A stretch of DNA of 64,000 bases, taken from Mumia xiangluensis. GTDB lineage: Bacteria > Actinomycetota > Actinomycetes > Propionibacteriales > Nocardioidaceae. The notes beneath the pieces were generated by a model. The model did not search any database and was not told where the DNA came from. It was given only the letters and a program-made list of their open reading frames with translations. Within the stretch, counting starts at the first letter, position 1, and each line of letters opens with the position of its first letter. The DNA lies in assembly GCF_010994095.1 (NCBI RefSeq), contig NZ_WJYO01000001.1, positions 930,001 through 994,000 of the forward strand, in the 5' to 3' direction. Made by a program: the position numbers and the translations under genes. This document shows positions 53,620-63,529 of the stretch, one piece after another.

Positions 53620-56139
53620 ATGTCGTACGCCCCCCTGGCTGCATCCGAAGACTTGTCCCTGACCGGGGCCAACCTCACTCTTGTCGTCGTCGTCGCGGCG
53701 ATCGCAGTGGTGGCGTTGGTGATGGCCGCCGTATTCCGCAAGCAGGTGCTCGATGCCGCTGAAGGCACCGAACGGATGCAGGAGATCGGCAGAGCCGTCC
53801 AAGAGGGTGCGTCGGCCTACCTAGCCCGCCAGTTCAAGACGCTCGGCGTCTTCGTCGTGCTGGCCTTCCTCCTGCTGTTCGTCCTCCCCGGCACGGCCGA
53901 GATCCGGGTCGGTCGCTCCATCTTCTTCGTCGTCGGTGCGCTGTTCTCGGCGACGATCGGCTACCTCGGCATGTGGCTCGCGGTGCGCGCCAACGTGCGC
54001 GTCGCCGCCGCCGCCCAGAATGAGGGCCGTGACCCCGCGATGCGGATCGCCTTCAGGACGGGCGGCTTCGTCGGCATGTCGACCGTCGGGCTCGGCCTCC
54101 TCGGCGCGTCGGTGGTCGTCCTCATCTACAAGGGCGACGCCCCGTCGGTGCTCGAGGGCTTCGGCTTCGGCGCGGCGCTGCTCGCGATGTTCATGCGAGT
54201 CGGCGGCGGCATCTTCACCAAGGCCGCGGACGTCGGCGCCGACCTCGTCGGCAAGGTCGAGCAGGGCATCCCTGAGGACGACCCGCGCAACGCCGCCACG
54301 ATCGCGGACAACGTGGGCGACAACGTGGGCGACTGCGCGGGCATGGCCGCGGACCTCTTCGAGTCGTACGCCGTGACGCTCGTCGCGGCCCTGATCCTCG
54401 GCTCGGTGACCTTCGGCGAGCAGGGGCTCGTCTTCCCGCTGATCGTTCCGGCCATCGGTGCGCTGACTGCCATCCTCGGCGTCTTCATCACCCGTCCCCG
54501 TGCGGGCGAGAGCGGCCTCACCACGATCAACCGATCCTTCTACATCTCGGCGATCGTCTCCGCGGTCGCCTGCTCGATCGCCGCGTTCCTCTACCTCCCG
54601 TCCAGCTCGAGCGACCTCGACGGTGCGGGTGGCACGACGCTGCTGGAGGGCCTGTTCTCCCAGGTCCAGGGCATCGAGCAGCCGGGCACGTTCAACCCGC
54701 AGGTCGTCGCGGTCGTGGCTGTGCTCATCGGCATCGTGCTCGCGTCGGTGATCCTGGCGCTGACCGGCTACTACACCGGCACCGATCACCGACCGGTCAA
54801 GGACGTGGCCGAGACGTCGCTGACCGGTCCGGCGACCGTCATCCTCTCGGGCTTCTCGCTCGGTCTGGAGTCGGCCGTCTACACGGCGCTCGTGATCGCC
54901 GCTGCCGTCTACGGCGCGTTCCTGCTCGGCGGTGGCGCCATCTTGGTCTCGCTGTTCGCTGTCGCCCTGGCCGGCTGCGGGCTTCTGACGACGGTCGGTG
55001 TGATCGTCGCGATGGACACCTTCGGTCCGGTGAGCGACAACGCGCAGGGCATCGCGGAGATGTCGGGCGACGTGGACGAGAACGGCGCCCAGATCCTCAC
55101 CGAGCTGGACGCCGTCGGCAACACCACCAAGGCCATCACCAAGGGCATCGCGATCGCGACGGCCGTGCTCGCCGCGACGGCGTTGTTCGGCTCGTTCACC
55201 GACATCGTCGGCGGCGCGTTCGAGGACGTCTCCTCGGGCATCACGAGCCTCACGACCGGCGAGTACCTCGGCCTGCTCGGTGTGCTCAACATCGCCGACC
55301 CGAACAACCTCGTCGGCCTCATCGTCGGTGCCTCCGTGGTGTTCTTGTTCTCGGGGCTGTCGATCGCAGCGGTCGGCCGCGCGGCCGGAGCCGTCGTGTA
55401 CGAGGTGCGTCGCCAGTTCCGCGACATCCCCGGGATCATGGAGGGCACCGGTCGTCCCGAGTACGGCCGCGTGGTCGACATCTGCACCCGCGACTCGCTG
55501 CGGGAGCTCGCGACGCCGGGCGTGCTCGCGATCTTCGCCCCGATCGCGGTCGGGTTCGGCCTGGGCATCTCAGCGCTCGGCGCCTACCTGGCAGGCGCGA
55601 TCGCCACCGGCACCCTGATGGCGGTCATGCTCGCGAACGCCGGTGGTTCCTGGGACAACGCCAAGAAGCTGGTCGAGGACGGACACCACGGCGGCAAGGG
55701 GTCCGCCGCCCACGAGGCGACGATCATCGGCGACACGGTCGGTGACCCGTTCAAGGACACCTCGGGGCCGTCGATCAACCCGCTGCTCAAGGTGATGAAC
55801 CTGGTCGCGCTGCTGATCGCCCCGGCGATCGTGACGACCTCGTTCGGCGACGACGCCAACGCCGCACTCCGATACGGCATCGCGGGTGCCGCGGCCGCGA
55901 TCATCGTGGCGGCCGTCATCGTCGCCAAGCTGCGCTCCAGCACCATCACGGACGACCCGGGGTCGGGCGACACCACCCCGGGAGGCAGCGACGGCGGCGC
56001 AGAGCCGGATTCGCGGACGACGCCGTCCGGCGTCGACTACGAGCCCACGAGCGACGACGACCGCGAGCCTCGCCACGGTCCCGTCCCGGATGCTCCGCAG
56101 TACGACCAGTCGGGCTGGGAAGACCCGCGACCGGTGTAG
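53620..56139 (+). CDS. hppA: Membrane-bound proton-pumping pyrophosphatase
   Basis: The protein has 839 residues with about 16 membrane helices. It couples pyrophosphate hydrolysis to ion pumping. The substrate motif is DVGADLVGKVE, with the downstream DDPRN and DNVGDNVGD acidic motifs. The segment GNTTKAITKG carries Lys504 and Thr507, the combination of K+-independent H+-PPases (Ala and Gly in K+-dependent forms). About 75 extra residues at the C-terminus are hydrophilic, acidic and Pro-rich (ending GWEDPRPV), beyond the usual length. RBS AGGAAGG. Confidence 0.95.
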   Translation: MSYAPLAASEDLSLTGANLTLVVVVAAIAVVALVMAAVFRKQVLDAAEGTERMQEIGRAVQEGASAYLARQFKTLGVFVVLAFLLLFVLPGTAEIRVGRSIFFVVGALFSATIGYLGMWLAVRANVRVAAAAQNEGRDPAMRIAFRTGGFVGMSTVGLGLLGASVVVLIYKGDAPSVLEGFGFGAALLAMFMRVGGGIFTKAADVGADLVGKVEQGIPEDDPRNAATIADNVGDNVGDCAGMAADLFESYAVTLVAALILGSVTFGEQGLVFPLIVPAIGALTAILGVFITRPRAGESGLTTINRSFYISAIVSAVACSIAAFLYLPSSSSDLDGAGGTTLLEGLFSQVQGIEQPGTFNPQVVAVVAVLIGIVLASVILALTGYYTGTDHRPVKDVAETSLTGPATVILSGFSLGLESAVYTALVIAAAVYGAFLLGGGAILVSLFAVALAGCGLLTTVGVIVAMDTFGPVSDNAQGIAEMSGDVDENGAQILTELDAVGNTTKAITKGIAIATAVLAATALFGSFTDIVGGAFEDVSSGITSLTTGEYLGLLGVLNIADPNNLVGLIVGASVVFLFSGLSIAAVGRAAGAVVYEVRRQFRDIPGIMEGTGRPEYGRVVDICTRDSLRELATPGVLAIFAPIAVGFGLGISALGAYLAGAIATGTLMAVMLANAGGSWDNAKKLVEDGHHGGKGSAAHEATIIGDTVGDPFKDTSGPSINPLLKVMNLVALLIAPAIVTTSFGDDANAALRYGIAGAAAAIIVAAVIVAKLRSSTITDDPGSGDTTPGGSDGGAEPDSRTTPSGVDYEPTSDDDREPRHGPVPDAPQYDQSGWEDPRPV

Positions 56140-56160
56140 GAGGGACACAGGTTGCGTGGA

Positions 56161-56195
56161 CCGGAGGGTCGTGCCGTCACGGTGCGGCCCTCCGG
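56161..56195 (+). terminator. Terminator hairpin after hppA
   Basis: CCGGAGGG (56161-56168) pairs with CCCTCCGG (56188-56195); inside, CCGT and ACGG can pair further. It starts 21 nt after the hppA stop. Confidence 0.65.
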
Positions 56196-56196
56196 C

Positions 56197-56250
56197 ACGT
56201 CCGTCGTCTCGTCCACGTCCGTCGTCTCGTCCACGTCCGTCGTCTCGTCC
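56197..56250. repeat. Three 18-bp tandem units
   Basis: ACGTCCGTCGTCTCGTCC is repeated exactly three times (56197, 56215 and 56233), with a fourth partial copy. It lies between the hppA terminator and the methyltransferase start. It has no open reading frame of its own. Confidence 0.9.
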
Positions 56251-56297
56251 CCGTCCGCCGTCGGCCGGACGGCAACCCGGCAACCTACGCTTGACCC

Positions 56298-57782
56298 ATG
56301 CTCCGCGACTCCGACGCTGCCGCCCTGCGTGACGCCCTTCGCGCCGCTCCCTACACGGTCGAGGCCGTCGCGGACCTCCTCGGTGCCGACGCGCACCGGG
56401 CGCTCATGCGCAACGAGACCACGCCCGCACGTCGCGCGACCTCGGACGGGTCGCCGCTCTCCACGCTGACCCGGCTCTTCGCCCTCCAGGTGCCGGTGCC
56501 GGTCGCCGACGCCGAGCGCGCGCTGCCCGGTCTCGTCGACTCCCTCGCGGTGGCGGGAGTCCTCGAGCGCTCCGTCGGTGAGGTGGCCGCCCGCGTCGAC
56601 CTCAGGGCGTACGGCGACGACGTGAACGACTGGTGGGTCGTGTGCGACCTCACCCCCGGCCTCGACGGGACGCCGCGCACCGTCGGGCCGGAGCACGTCC
56701 TCGGCATCAGCGAGGCGTCGACGTCTCTGGCGCAGCTGACCGTCCGCAACCCGGTCGGGAGCGCGCTGGACCTCGGCACCGGCTGCGGAGTGCAGTCGCT
56801 CCACCTCGCCACGCACGCCGGCCGCGTCGTCGGCACCGACGTGAACCCGAGGGCGCTCGCGATGGCCCGCTTGACGGCGGCCATCAACGCCGACGACCCG
56901 GCGACACCGGCGTACGAGGTCCGCGACGGCAGCCTGTTCGCGCCGGTGCAGGGCGAGCGGTACGACCTGATCGCCACCAACCCCCCGTTCGTCGTCTCAC
57001 CTGCCACCGGCGAACGCCTCGTCTACCGCGACTCGGGACTGCCCGGCGACGAGGTCGTGCGCCGCATCGTGACCGAGGCCCCTGCGCACCTCAACCCCGG
57101 CGGTTGGTGCCAGGTTCTCGCCAACTGGGTGCACGTCGAGGGTCAGCCGTGGACCGAACGCATCACGGAGTGGCTGACCGGCACCGGCTGCGACGCCTGG
57201 GTGCTGCAGCGTGAGGTCGCCGACCTGCCGACGTACGTCGAGATGTGGCTCGCCGACGCCGGCCTGCAGGGCGCGCCCGACTACGTCCAGCGGTACGACA
57301 CGTGGCTCGGCTGGTTCGAGGAGCAGGGCATCGAGGCGATCGGGTTCGGGTGGCTCAGTCTCCGCAACGCCGGCCGCGACGTCCCGGTGCTGCGGCTGGA
57401 GGAGTGGCCGTACGAGATCGAGCAGCCGATCGGCCCGCACGTCGCCGCGTGGGGGGCGCGCACCGACGCGTACGGGTCGGCCACGGACGCTGACCTGCTG
57501 GCCGCGCACCTCGTCCAGGCGGAGGACCTCGTTCAGGAGACCGTCGGGCCGGCCGGGGCGGCGGACCCCGAGGTGATCATGGTGCGGCTGCAGCGCGGCG
57601 TGCGGCGGGCCAAGCAGCTCGACACCGTCGAGGCGGGCCTCGTCGGCGCCTGCGACGGCGACCTGTCCGTCGGGCAGATCCTCGACGCGCTGGCCCAGAT
57701 CCTCGACCTCGACGAGGACGAGGTCCGGCGTACGACGCTTCCCGCCGTTCGGGCCCTGGTGGCGGACGGCTACCTGCACTGA
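56298..57782 (+). CDS. Class I methyltransferase, HemK-like with N-terminal extension
   Basis: The protein has 494 residues. The N-terminal 150 form a helical domain. The SAM-binding motif LDLGTGCGVQSLHLA is followed by DVNPRAL and the catalytic NPPFV, as in N5-glutamine or N6-adenine methyltransferases. The last 120 residues have an acidic, winged-helix-like character. Such proteins sit before topA in Streptomyces. The target (protein, rRNA or DNA) is unknown. Confidence 0.88.
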   Translation: MLRDSDAAALRDALRAAPYTVEAVADLLGADAHRALMRNETTPARRATSDGSPLSTLTRLFALQVPVPVADAERALPGLVDSLAVAGVLERSVGEVAARVDLRAYGDDVNDWWVVCDLTPGLDGTPRTVGPEHVLGISEASTSLAQLTVRNPVGSALDLGTGCGVQSLHLATHAGRVVGTDVNPRALAMARLTAAINADDPATPAYEVRDGSLFAPVQGERYDLIATNPPFVVSPATGERLVYRDSGLPGDEVVRRIVTEAPAHLNPGGWCQVLANWVHVEGQPWTERITEWLTGTGCDAWVLQREVADLPTYVEMWLADAGLQGAPDYVQRYDTWLGWFEEQGIEAIGFGWLSLRNAGRDVPVLRLEEWPYEIEQPIGPHVAAWGARTDAYGSATDADLLAAHLVQAEDLVQETVGPAGAADPEVIMVRLQRGVRRAKQLDTVEAGLVGACDGDLSVGQILDALAQILDLDEDEVRRTTLPAVRALVADGYLH

Positions 57783-57917
57783 CCTGGCCCCAAGGTGGGC
57801 CAATGCCCACCCTCCTTGCGATCACGCGCTACCTTGGCCGCGTCGCGACTTTGCGACGCACTGTGGCATGCCGTGAGGCGCCGCGGACACTGTCCAGGAC
57901 CAGGAGCACCGAGCACC

Positions 57918-60668
57918 GTGACCTCTCTTGTCATCGTCGAGTCGCCGAAGAAGATCGCTCAGATCGCCGGCTATCTCGGCAAGGGCTACGTCGTCGAGGC
58001 GTCGTTCGGGCACGTCCGCGACCTGCCCAACGGGGCGGCGGAGGTGCCCGCGAAGTACAAGGGGCAGCCGTGGGCGCGGCTCGGTGTGGACGTCGAGGGC
58101 AGCTTTGACCCGGTGTACGTCGTGCCGGCGGACAAGAAGGCACAGATCACCAAGCTCAAGAAGCTCCTCAAAGAGTCTGATGAGCTCATCCTCGCGACGG
58201 ATGAGGACCGCGAGGGCGAGGCCATCGCGTGGCACCTCGTCGACGAGCTGAAGCCGAAGGTCCCGGTCCGCCGGATGACGTTCAACGAGATCACCCCTCA
58301 GGCCATCGCCCACGCCATCGAGAACACCCGCGACATCAACACCGACCTCGTCGACGCCCAGGAGACGCGCCGGATCCTCGACCGCCTGTACGGCTACGAG
58401 GTCAGCCCGGTCCTGTGGAAGAAGGTCATGTCGGGCCTCTCGGCCGGGCGTGTCCAGTCCGTCGCGACGCGGATGGTCGTCGAGCGGGAGTGGGAGCGCA
58501 TCGCGTTCCGCGCCGCCTCGTACTGGGACCTCGACGCCCGCTTCGACGCCGGCGCCGGCAAGGATCCGCGGGTCTTCCCGGCACGGCTGCTCTCGGTGGC
58601 CGGTGCCCGCGTCGCACAGGGCCGTGACTTCAGCTCCGAAGGCGAGCTCACCAGCAACGACCCCACGGCCGTCGTTCACCTCGACGAGGCACGCGCCGCT
58701 GCCCTCGCCGAGGGGCTGCGCGAGCAGACCTTCACCGTGCAGTCGGTCGAGTCGAAGCCCTACACGCGCCGTCCGTACGCCCCCTTCCGCACGGTCACGA
58801 TGCAGCAGGAGGCCGGTCGCAAGCTCGGCTGGGGCGCGCAGCGTGCGATGCAGGTCGCGCAGCGCCTGTACGAGGGCGGCTACATCACCTACATGCGTAC
58901 GGACTCGACGACGCTGTCGCAGACGGCGCTGGACGCCGCACGGGCGCAGGTCCGCGAGCTGTACGGCCCGGACTACCTGCCGGACGCCCCGCGGACGTAC
59001 GCGTCGAAGGTGAAGAACGCGCAGGAGGCGCACGAGGCGATCCGCCCGGCCGGCGAGTCGTTCCGTACGCCGGCGGAGACCGGGCTGTCCGGCGACGAGT
59101 TCCGCCTGTACGAGCTGATCTGGATGCGCACGATGGCATCGCAGATGAAGGACGCCAAGGGCAACACCGTCACAGTCCGCATCGGAGCCACTGCGACCTC
59201 CGGCGAGGAGTGCGTGTTCACCTCCTCGGGGCGCACGATCACGTTCTACGGGTTCCTGAAGGCGTACGTCGAGGGTGCTGACGACCCCGAGGCGGACTCC
59301 GACGACAAGCAGACCCGGCTCCCCGACGTGGCCGAGGGCGACTCGGTGACCGTGGACGCGCTCGACGCATCCGGTCACACCACGAAGCCCCCGGCGCGGT
59401 TCACGGAGCAGACGCTGATCGGCGAGCTCGAGAAGCGCGAGATCGGCCGCCCGTCGACGTACGCCTCGATCATCCAGACCATCCTGAACCGCGGTTACGT
59501 CTACAAGAAGGGGACCGCGCTGGTCCCCTCGTGGGTGGCGTTCTCGACCGTGCGGCTGATGGTGCGGCACTTCGAGCGACTCGTCGACTACGACTTCACG
59601 GCGATGATGGAGGACGTCCTCGACGAGGTCGCGGCGGGGCGCGAGGAGCGGTCGAGCGTCCTGCACGGCTTCTACTACGGGGGCAAGGACGAGGACACCG
59701 GCCTCAAGAAGCTGGTCGACGGCCTCGGGGACATCGACGCGCGCGAGCTCTCGACCTTCGAGCTCGGGGACGGTGGCGAGGGCATCGCGCTGCGCGTCGG
59801 ACGGTACGGTCCATACCTCGAGGGACCCGACGCCGACGGCGTGCTCCAGCGGGCCAACGTCCCCGACGACCTGCCGCCGGACGAGCTGACGCTCGACAAG
59901 GCCAAGGAGCTCCTTGCGAACCCGGCCGGTCAGGACCGCGAGCTCGGCACCGACCCGACCACGGGTCGCGTCGTCGTCGCGAAGAACGGTCGCTTCGGGC
60001 CGTACGTGACCGAGGTGCTTCCCGAGGACGCCCCCAAGAAGGAGAAGCCTCGTACGGGGTCGCTCCTCAAGTCGATGGACCTCGACTCGGTGACGATCGA
60101 CGACGCCGTCAAGCTCCTCGCGCTCCCGCGCGTGGTCGGCGCCGACCCCGAGACCGGCGACGAGATCACGGCCCAGAACGGCCGCTACGGGCCGTACCTC
60201 AAGAAGGGCACCGACTCGCGTTCTCTCGAGACCGAGGAGCAGATCTTCGACATCACGCTGCCCGAGGCACTCGCGATCTACGCGCAGCCGAAGCAGCGCG
60301 GTCGTCGCGCGGCCGCCGCCCCGCTCAAGGAGCTCGGCGAGGATCCGGAGTCCAAGAAGCCGGTCGTCGTGAAGGACGGGCGCTTCGGTCCGTACGTCAC
60401 GGACGGCGAGGTCAACGCGACGTTGCGCAAGGGCGACGAGGTCGACACGATCACGCTCGCGCGGGCGGCGGAGCTGCTCGCGGAGAAGCGCGCCAAGGGG
60501 CCGGTCAAGAAGACGGCCCGCAAGGCGCCCGCCAAGAAGGCGACCGCGAAGAAGGCGACGGCGAAGAAGGCTGCAGCGAAGAAGACCGCAGCGAAGAAGA
60601 CCGCCACGAAGACCGCGGCGAAGAAGACCGCCACGAAGAAGACCGCGGCTTCGACGCCGGAGTCCTGA
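57918..60668 (+). CDS. topA: DNA topoisomerase I
   Basis: The protein has 916 residues and relaxes negative supercoils. The TOPRIM domain begins LVIVESPKK; the acidic triad is in ATDEDREGEA, and the active-site Tyr325 is in ITYMRTDS. As in other Actinobacteria there are no zinc fingers: the C-terminus has several basic repeat domains (NGRFGPYVT and NGRYGPYLK) and ends in about 45 residues of Lys, Ala and Thr (KKATAKKATAKKAAAKK type). GTG 57918 is preceded by AGGAG. Confidence 0.96.
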   Translation: MTSLVIVESPKKIAQIAGYLGKGYVVEASFGHVRDLPNGAAEVPAKYKGQPWARLGVDVEGSFDPVYVVPADKKAQITKLKKLLKESDELILATDEDREGEAIAWHLVDELKPKVPVRRMTFNEITPQAIAHAIENTRDINTDLVDAQETRRILDRLYGYEVSPVLWKKVMSGLSAGRVQSVATRMVVEREWERIAFRAASYWDLDARFDAGAGKDPRVFPARLLSVAGARVAQGRDFSSEGELTSNDPTAVVHLDEARAAALAEGLREQTFTVQSVESKPYTRRPYAPFRTVTMQQEAGRKLGWGAQRAMQVAQRLYEGGYITYMRTDSTTLSQTALDAARAQVRELYGPDYLPDAPRTYASKVKNAQEAHEAIRPAGESFRTPAETGLSGDEFRLYELIWMRTMASQMKDAKGNTVTVRIGATATSGEECVFTSSGRTITFYGFLKAYVEGADDPEADSDDKQTRLPDVAEGDSVTVDALDASGHTTKPPARFTEQTLIGELEKREIGRPSTYASIIQTILNRGYVYKKGTALVPSWVAFSTVRLMVRHFERLVDYDFTAMMEDVLDEVAAGREERSSVLHGFYYGGKDEDTGLKKLVDGLGDIDARELSTFELGDGGEGIALRVGRYGPYLEGPDADGVLQRANVPDDLPPDELTLDKAKELLANPAGQDRELGTDPTTGRVVVAKNGRFGPYVTEVLPEDAPKKEKPRTGSLLKSMDLDSVTIDDAVKLLALPRVVGADPETGDEITAQNGRYGPYLKKGTDSRSLETEEQIFDITLPEALAIYAQPKQRGRRAAAAPLKELGEDPESKKPVVVKDGRFGPYVTDGEVNATLRKGDEVDTITLARAAELLAEKRAKGPVKKTARKAPAKKATAKKATAKKAAAKKTAAKKTATKTAAKKTATKKTAASTPES

Positions 60669-60676
60669 GGGTGGGG

Positions 60677-61366
60677 ATGCGTGTTGCGTCCGCGCTGGCC
60701 GGCCTGACGGCAGTCGGAGTCCTTCTCGCGGGGTGCGGCTCGGAGGAGTCGCCCGCGAGCGAGGCCACGGCATCGGCGTCCCCGACGGCCGGTGACGCGA
60801 CCGCTTCGCCGCCCGAGGTCGACGGCGGAGGGAGCATCGACCTCCAGGGCTACGCCAGTGTCGAGGAGCTCGCGGACGCGTCCCCCGTGGTGGTCCTGGG
60901 GACGGTCGCGTCGTGGGAAGAGGGTCCGATCGTCGATCTCGGCGACGAGCGCGCGCCGTACGCCGTCCTCCTCGTCGCGGTCGACCAGGTCGTGAAGGAT
61001 CGCGACGGCGTCGCGAGCGGTGACACCATCGCCGTCCCCGTAAGCCTCGAGGGCGAGGCCGTGGCCGCTTACGCCGAGCGCGCCCCGGAAGGATCCAACG
61101 TCGCGTTCCTCGGCGGTGCGGACGTCGGTCTGTCGATGTTCGACGGGCCGAAGGCAGCGGAGGTCGAGAATCCCGACGCCGGTTCCGGTGACGGGAGCAC
61201 CCTGCTGTGGGGTGACGTGCAGGGCGTCATCGTCGAGACCGGGTCCGGTGAGCTGGCGAACCTCGACGACTACGGGCGTGGTGCCTTGTGGGCGGAGCTC
61301 GTCAAGGTTCCTGCCGGCGAGCAGTTCGGGATGCTCGCGCAGCGGATCATGGCCGCCCGCGGCTGA
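60677..61366 (+). CDS. Lipoprotein, unknown function
   Basis: The protein has 229 residues. A signal peptide ends in LLAGCGS (lipobox), followed by a Ser/Ala/Thr-rich linker and a compact beta-rich domain. No catalytic motif is recognised. It starts 8 nt after topA, so it is likely co-transcribed. ATG 60677 is chosen over GTG 60671. Confidence 0.75.
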   Translation: MRVASALAGLTAVGVLLAGCGSEESPASEATASASPTAGDATASPPEVDGGGSIDLQGYASVEELADASPVVVLGTVASWEEGPIVDLGDERAPYAVLLVAVDQVVKDRDGVASGDTIAVPVSLEGEAVAAYAERAPEGSNVAFLGGADVGLSMFDGPKAAEVENPDAGSGDGSTLLWGDVQGVIVETGSGELANLDDYGRGALWAELVKVPAGEQFGMLAQRIMAARG

Positions 61367-61425
61367 GCTGCGCCGTACGCCCGCCGGCTCACTCTGTCGA
61401 CGGAACGTGTCCTAGGGAGACGCCG

Positions 61426-62814
61426 CTACGGCAGCGCGGCCAGGACTTCGGCTGCGGCGCGCTCGCCGGACGCGATCGCGCCGTCGACGTACCCGCACCA
61501 CCGCTCCGCCGTCTCCGTGCCCGCCCAATGGATCCGACCGACCGGCGTACGGAGTGCTGAGCCGACCTGCGTCCAGGCGCCCGGCGGTAGGTGCGCGCCG
61601 TAGCACCCGCGGGTCCACTCCTCGGCCGTCCAGTCCTTCGCGAGGTAGCCGACCGGGTCCATCGCCTTCGGTCCGAGGTGGCTCGCCAGTCCGCGCAGCA
61701 CGGCGTCGCGGGCGCGGTCCGCGTCCATGGACCCCAGCCGCACCGCGTCCTCGCCGTCGACGAGCACGGTCAGGACGCCGTACGCATCGTCGGGCGGACT
61801 CGTGTCGAACACGACCTTCGTGGGGCCCTGGTCCGAGGCGATCTCGCCGGACAGCGCGGCGTCGCGCCAGAACGGGCGGCGATAGACGGCGTGGACCTTC
61901 ACGACGCTGCCGTGCGGCATCCGCTGCGTCAAGAGAGTGCGGTCCTGCGGGAGCCCAGGGAGGTAGTCGATGCTCGACGCCAGCGCCGGCGGCACGGTGA
62001 CGACGACCCGGTGCGCGGTCGTCGCGCCGGACTCGCTGTGGACGGAGATGCCGTCCGCGTCGTGCATGATCGTGCTGACCGGCTCGTACAGGCGGACCCA
62101 CTGCCCGAGGTCCTCGGCGAGGCGCTCTGCCACCTGCTGCATCCCGCCGACGACGCGGGCGTCGTGGGCGCCGCCGCCGGTCGTGAGGAGGTGGAGCAGA
62201 CCACCGCCCGACTGCGCGTAGAACAGCACGTGGAGCAGCGACACGTTCTGGGGCGCGGTCGCGAGCACGGCCTCGCAGGCCAGCCGGAAGTAGTCGCGCC
62301 CCTTGCCTGTCAGGCAGGTCCGCCGGATCCAGCTCTCGAAGGTCTGGGCGTCGTACCGAGCAGCGTGCTCGCCGCGCCACGGTGCCGCGACGTCGACCTT
62401 CTCGGCGGCTGCGGAGAATCGGAGCATCCCTTGGGCGATGTCGGCCGTGGTGACGGGATCGAAGGAACGTGCGGCGTCGGTGTACCGGCGCGACTTGCCG
62501 CGCATCGACATGAGCGCGTCCCCGGGGCGTACCTGAGGTGTCGTCGCGATCCCGAACCGCTCGAGCTCGGCCAGCAGCAGGGTCTGGTCCGGGGCGACCC
62601 AACCGGCGCCCGAGTCGACCACGAGGCCGGCGAGCGGCTTGGGATCCGCCTCCGAGTCGGTGCCGACGGGCGGCACGGGCTCGGAGAGCGTACGGCCTCC
62701 CACCCGGCCGCGTGCCTCGAGCACGACGACAGTACGGCCGGCCGCGCGGACGCGGTCCGCCGTCACCAGACCGGACACGCCGGCTCCGACCACGACCACA
62801 TCTACGTTCGCCAC
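61426..62814 (-). CDS. Flavin monoamine oxidase (covalent-FAD type)
   Basis: The protein has 462 residues with the dinucleotide motif VVVGAGVSGL, then RVGGRT, and a C-terminal FAD motif AGTETAERWCGYVDGAI. Cys404 in TRGCYGAHLPPG aligns with the 8-alpha-cysteinyl-FAD cysteine of mammalian MAO and putrescine oxidase (SGGCYTTYFPPG type). It probably oxidises a primary or aryl amine to an aldehyde, H2O2 and ammonia. No signal peptide is seen. No amine permease is adjacent. Confidence 0.88.
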   Translation of the reverse strand: MANVDVVVVGAGVSGLVTADRVRAAGRTVVVLEARGRVGGRTLSEPVPPVGTDSEADPKPLAGLVVDSGAGWVAPDQTLLLAELERFGIATTPQVRPGDALMSMRGKSRRYTDAARSFDPVTTADIAQGMLRFSAAAEKVDVAAPWRGEHAARYDAQTFESWIRRTCLTGKGRDYFRLACEAVLATAPQNVSLLHVLFYAQSGGGLLHLLTTGGGAHDARVVGGMQQVAERLAEDLGQWVRLYEPVSTIMHDADGISVHSESGATTAHRVVVTVPPALASSIDYLPGLPQDRTLLTQRMPHGSVVKVHAVYRRPFWRDAALSGEIASDQGPTKVVFDTSPPDDAYGVLTVLVDGEDAVRLGSMDADRARDAVLRGLASHLGPKAMDPVGYLAKDWTAEEWTRGCYGAHLPPGAWTQVGSALRTPVGRIHWAGTETAERWCGYVDGAIASGERAAAEVLAALP

Positions 62815-62854
62815 GCGACGATCCTATGCAGAGGCGGCCCGGGCCTGCCGCTGG

Positions 62855-63529
62855 TCAGCCCGTCGAGGCGTCGCGGTCGCGCGGCTGGACGAGCCCGGTC
62901 TCGTAGGCGAACACGACCAGCTGTGCCCGGTCTCGCACCCCGGTCTTGGTGATCGCCCGGCTGACATGGGTCTTCGCCGTCGTCGGGCTCACGACGAGCA
63001 GGTCGGCGATCTCGTCGTTGCTGAGCCCGCGCCCGACGAGCGCGACGACCTCTCGCTCACGGTTGGTGAGGTCGCCGACGGCTTCCGTCGTGACGACATC
63101 GGCAGGGCGGGCCACGAACTCGCTGATCAGCTGGCGGGTGACGCCGGGAGAGAGCAACGCGTCACCGTCGGAGACCACCCGGAGCGCCTGGACGAGCTCG
63201 GCGGGCTCGGTGTCCTTGACGAGGAACCCGCTCGCGCCCGCGCGGAGCGCGTCGAAGACGTACTGGTCGAGCCCGTAGTTGGTCAGCACTACGACGCGGA
63301 CGGCCTCGAGGCGCGGATCTGCGACGATCTGCCGCGTCGCCTCGATCCCGTCGAGCACCGGCATCTGGACGTCCATGAGGACGAGGTCGGGGGCGAGCTC
63401 GACCGCGAGCGCGACCGCCTCCTCGCCGTTGCTCGCCTCGGCGACGACGTCGACGTCGTCCTCCGCGTCGAGGAGGGCGCGCAGACCCGTGCGGATCAGG
63501 GGCTGGTCGTCGACGAGAAGAACGCGCAT
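62855..63529 (-). CDS. NarL-family response regulator
   Basis: The protein has 224 residues: receiver domain with VDDQP, phospho-Asp in VLMDVQMP and the Lys in LVKDTEP, then LuxR-type HTH (LTNREREVVALVGRGLSND, SPTTAKTHVSRAI). ATG 63529 overlaps the kinase stop; GTG 63532 is also possible. It pairs with the truncated kinase. Confidence 0.9.
   Translation of the reverse strand: MRVLLVDDQPLIRTGLRALLDAEDDVDVVAEASNGEEAVALAVELAPDLVLMDVQMPVLDGIEATRQIVADPRLEAVRVVVLTNYGLDQYVFDALRAGASGFLVKDTEPAELVQALRVVSDGDALLSPGVTRQLISEFVARPADVVTTEAVGDLTNREREVVALVGRGLSNDEIADLLVVSPTTAKTHVSRAITKTGVRDRAQLVVFAYETGLVQPRDRDASTG

Noticed and set aside
57822-60773. A 983-codon open frame opposite topA
   Set aside because: TopA has full family motifs on the plus strand; the opposite frame is Arg, Leu and Val rich with no domain.
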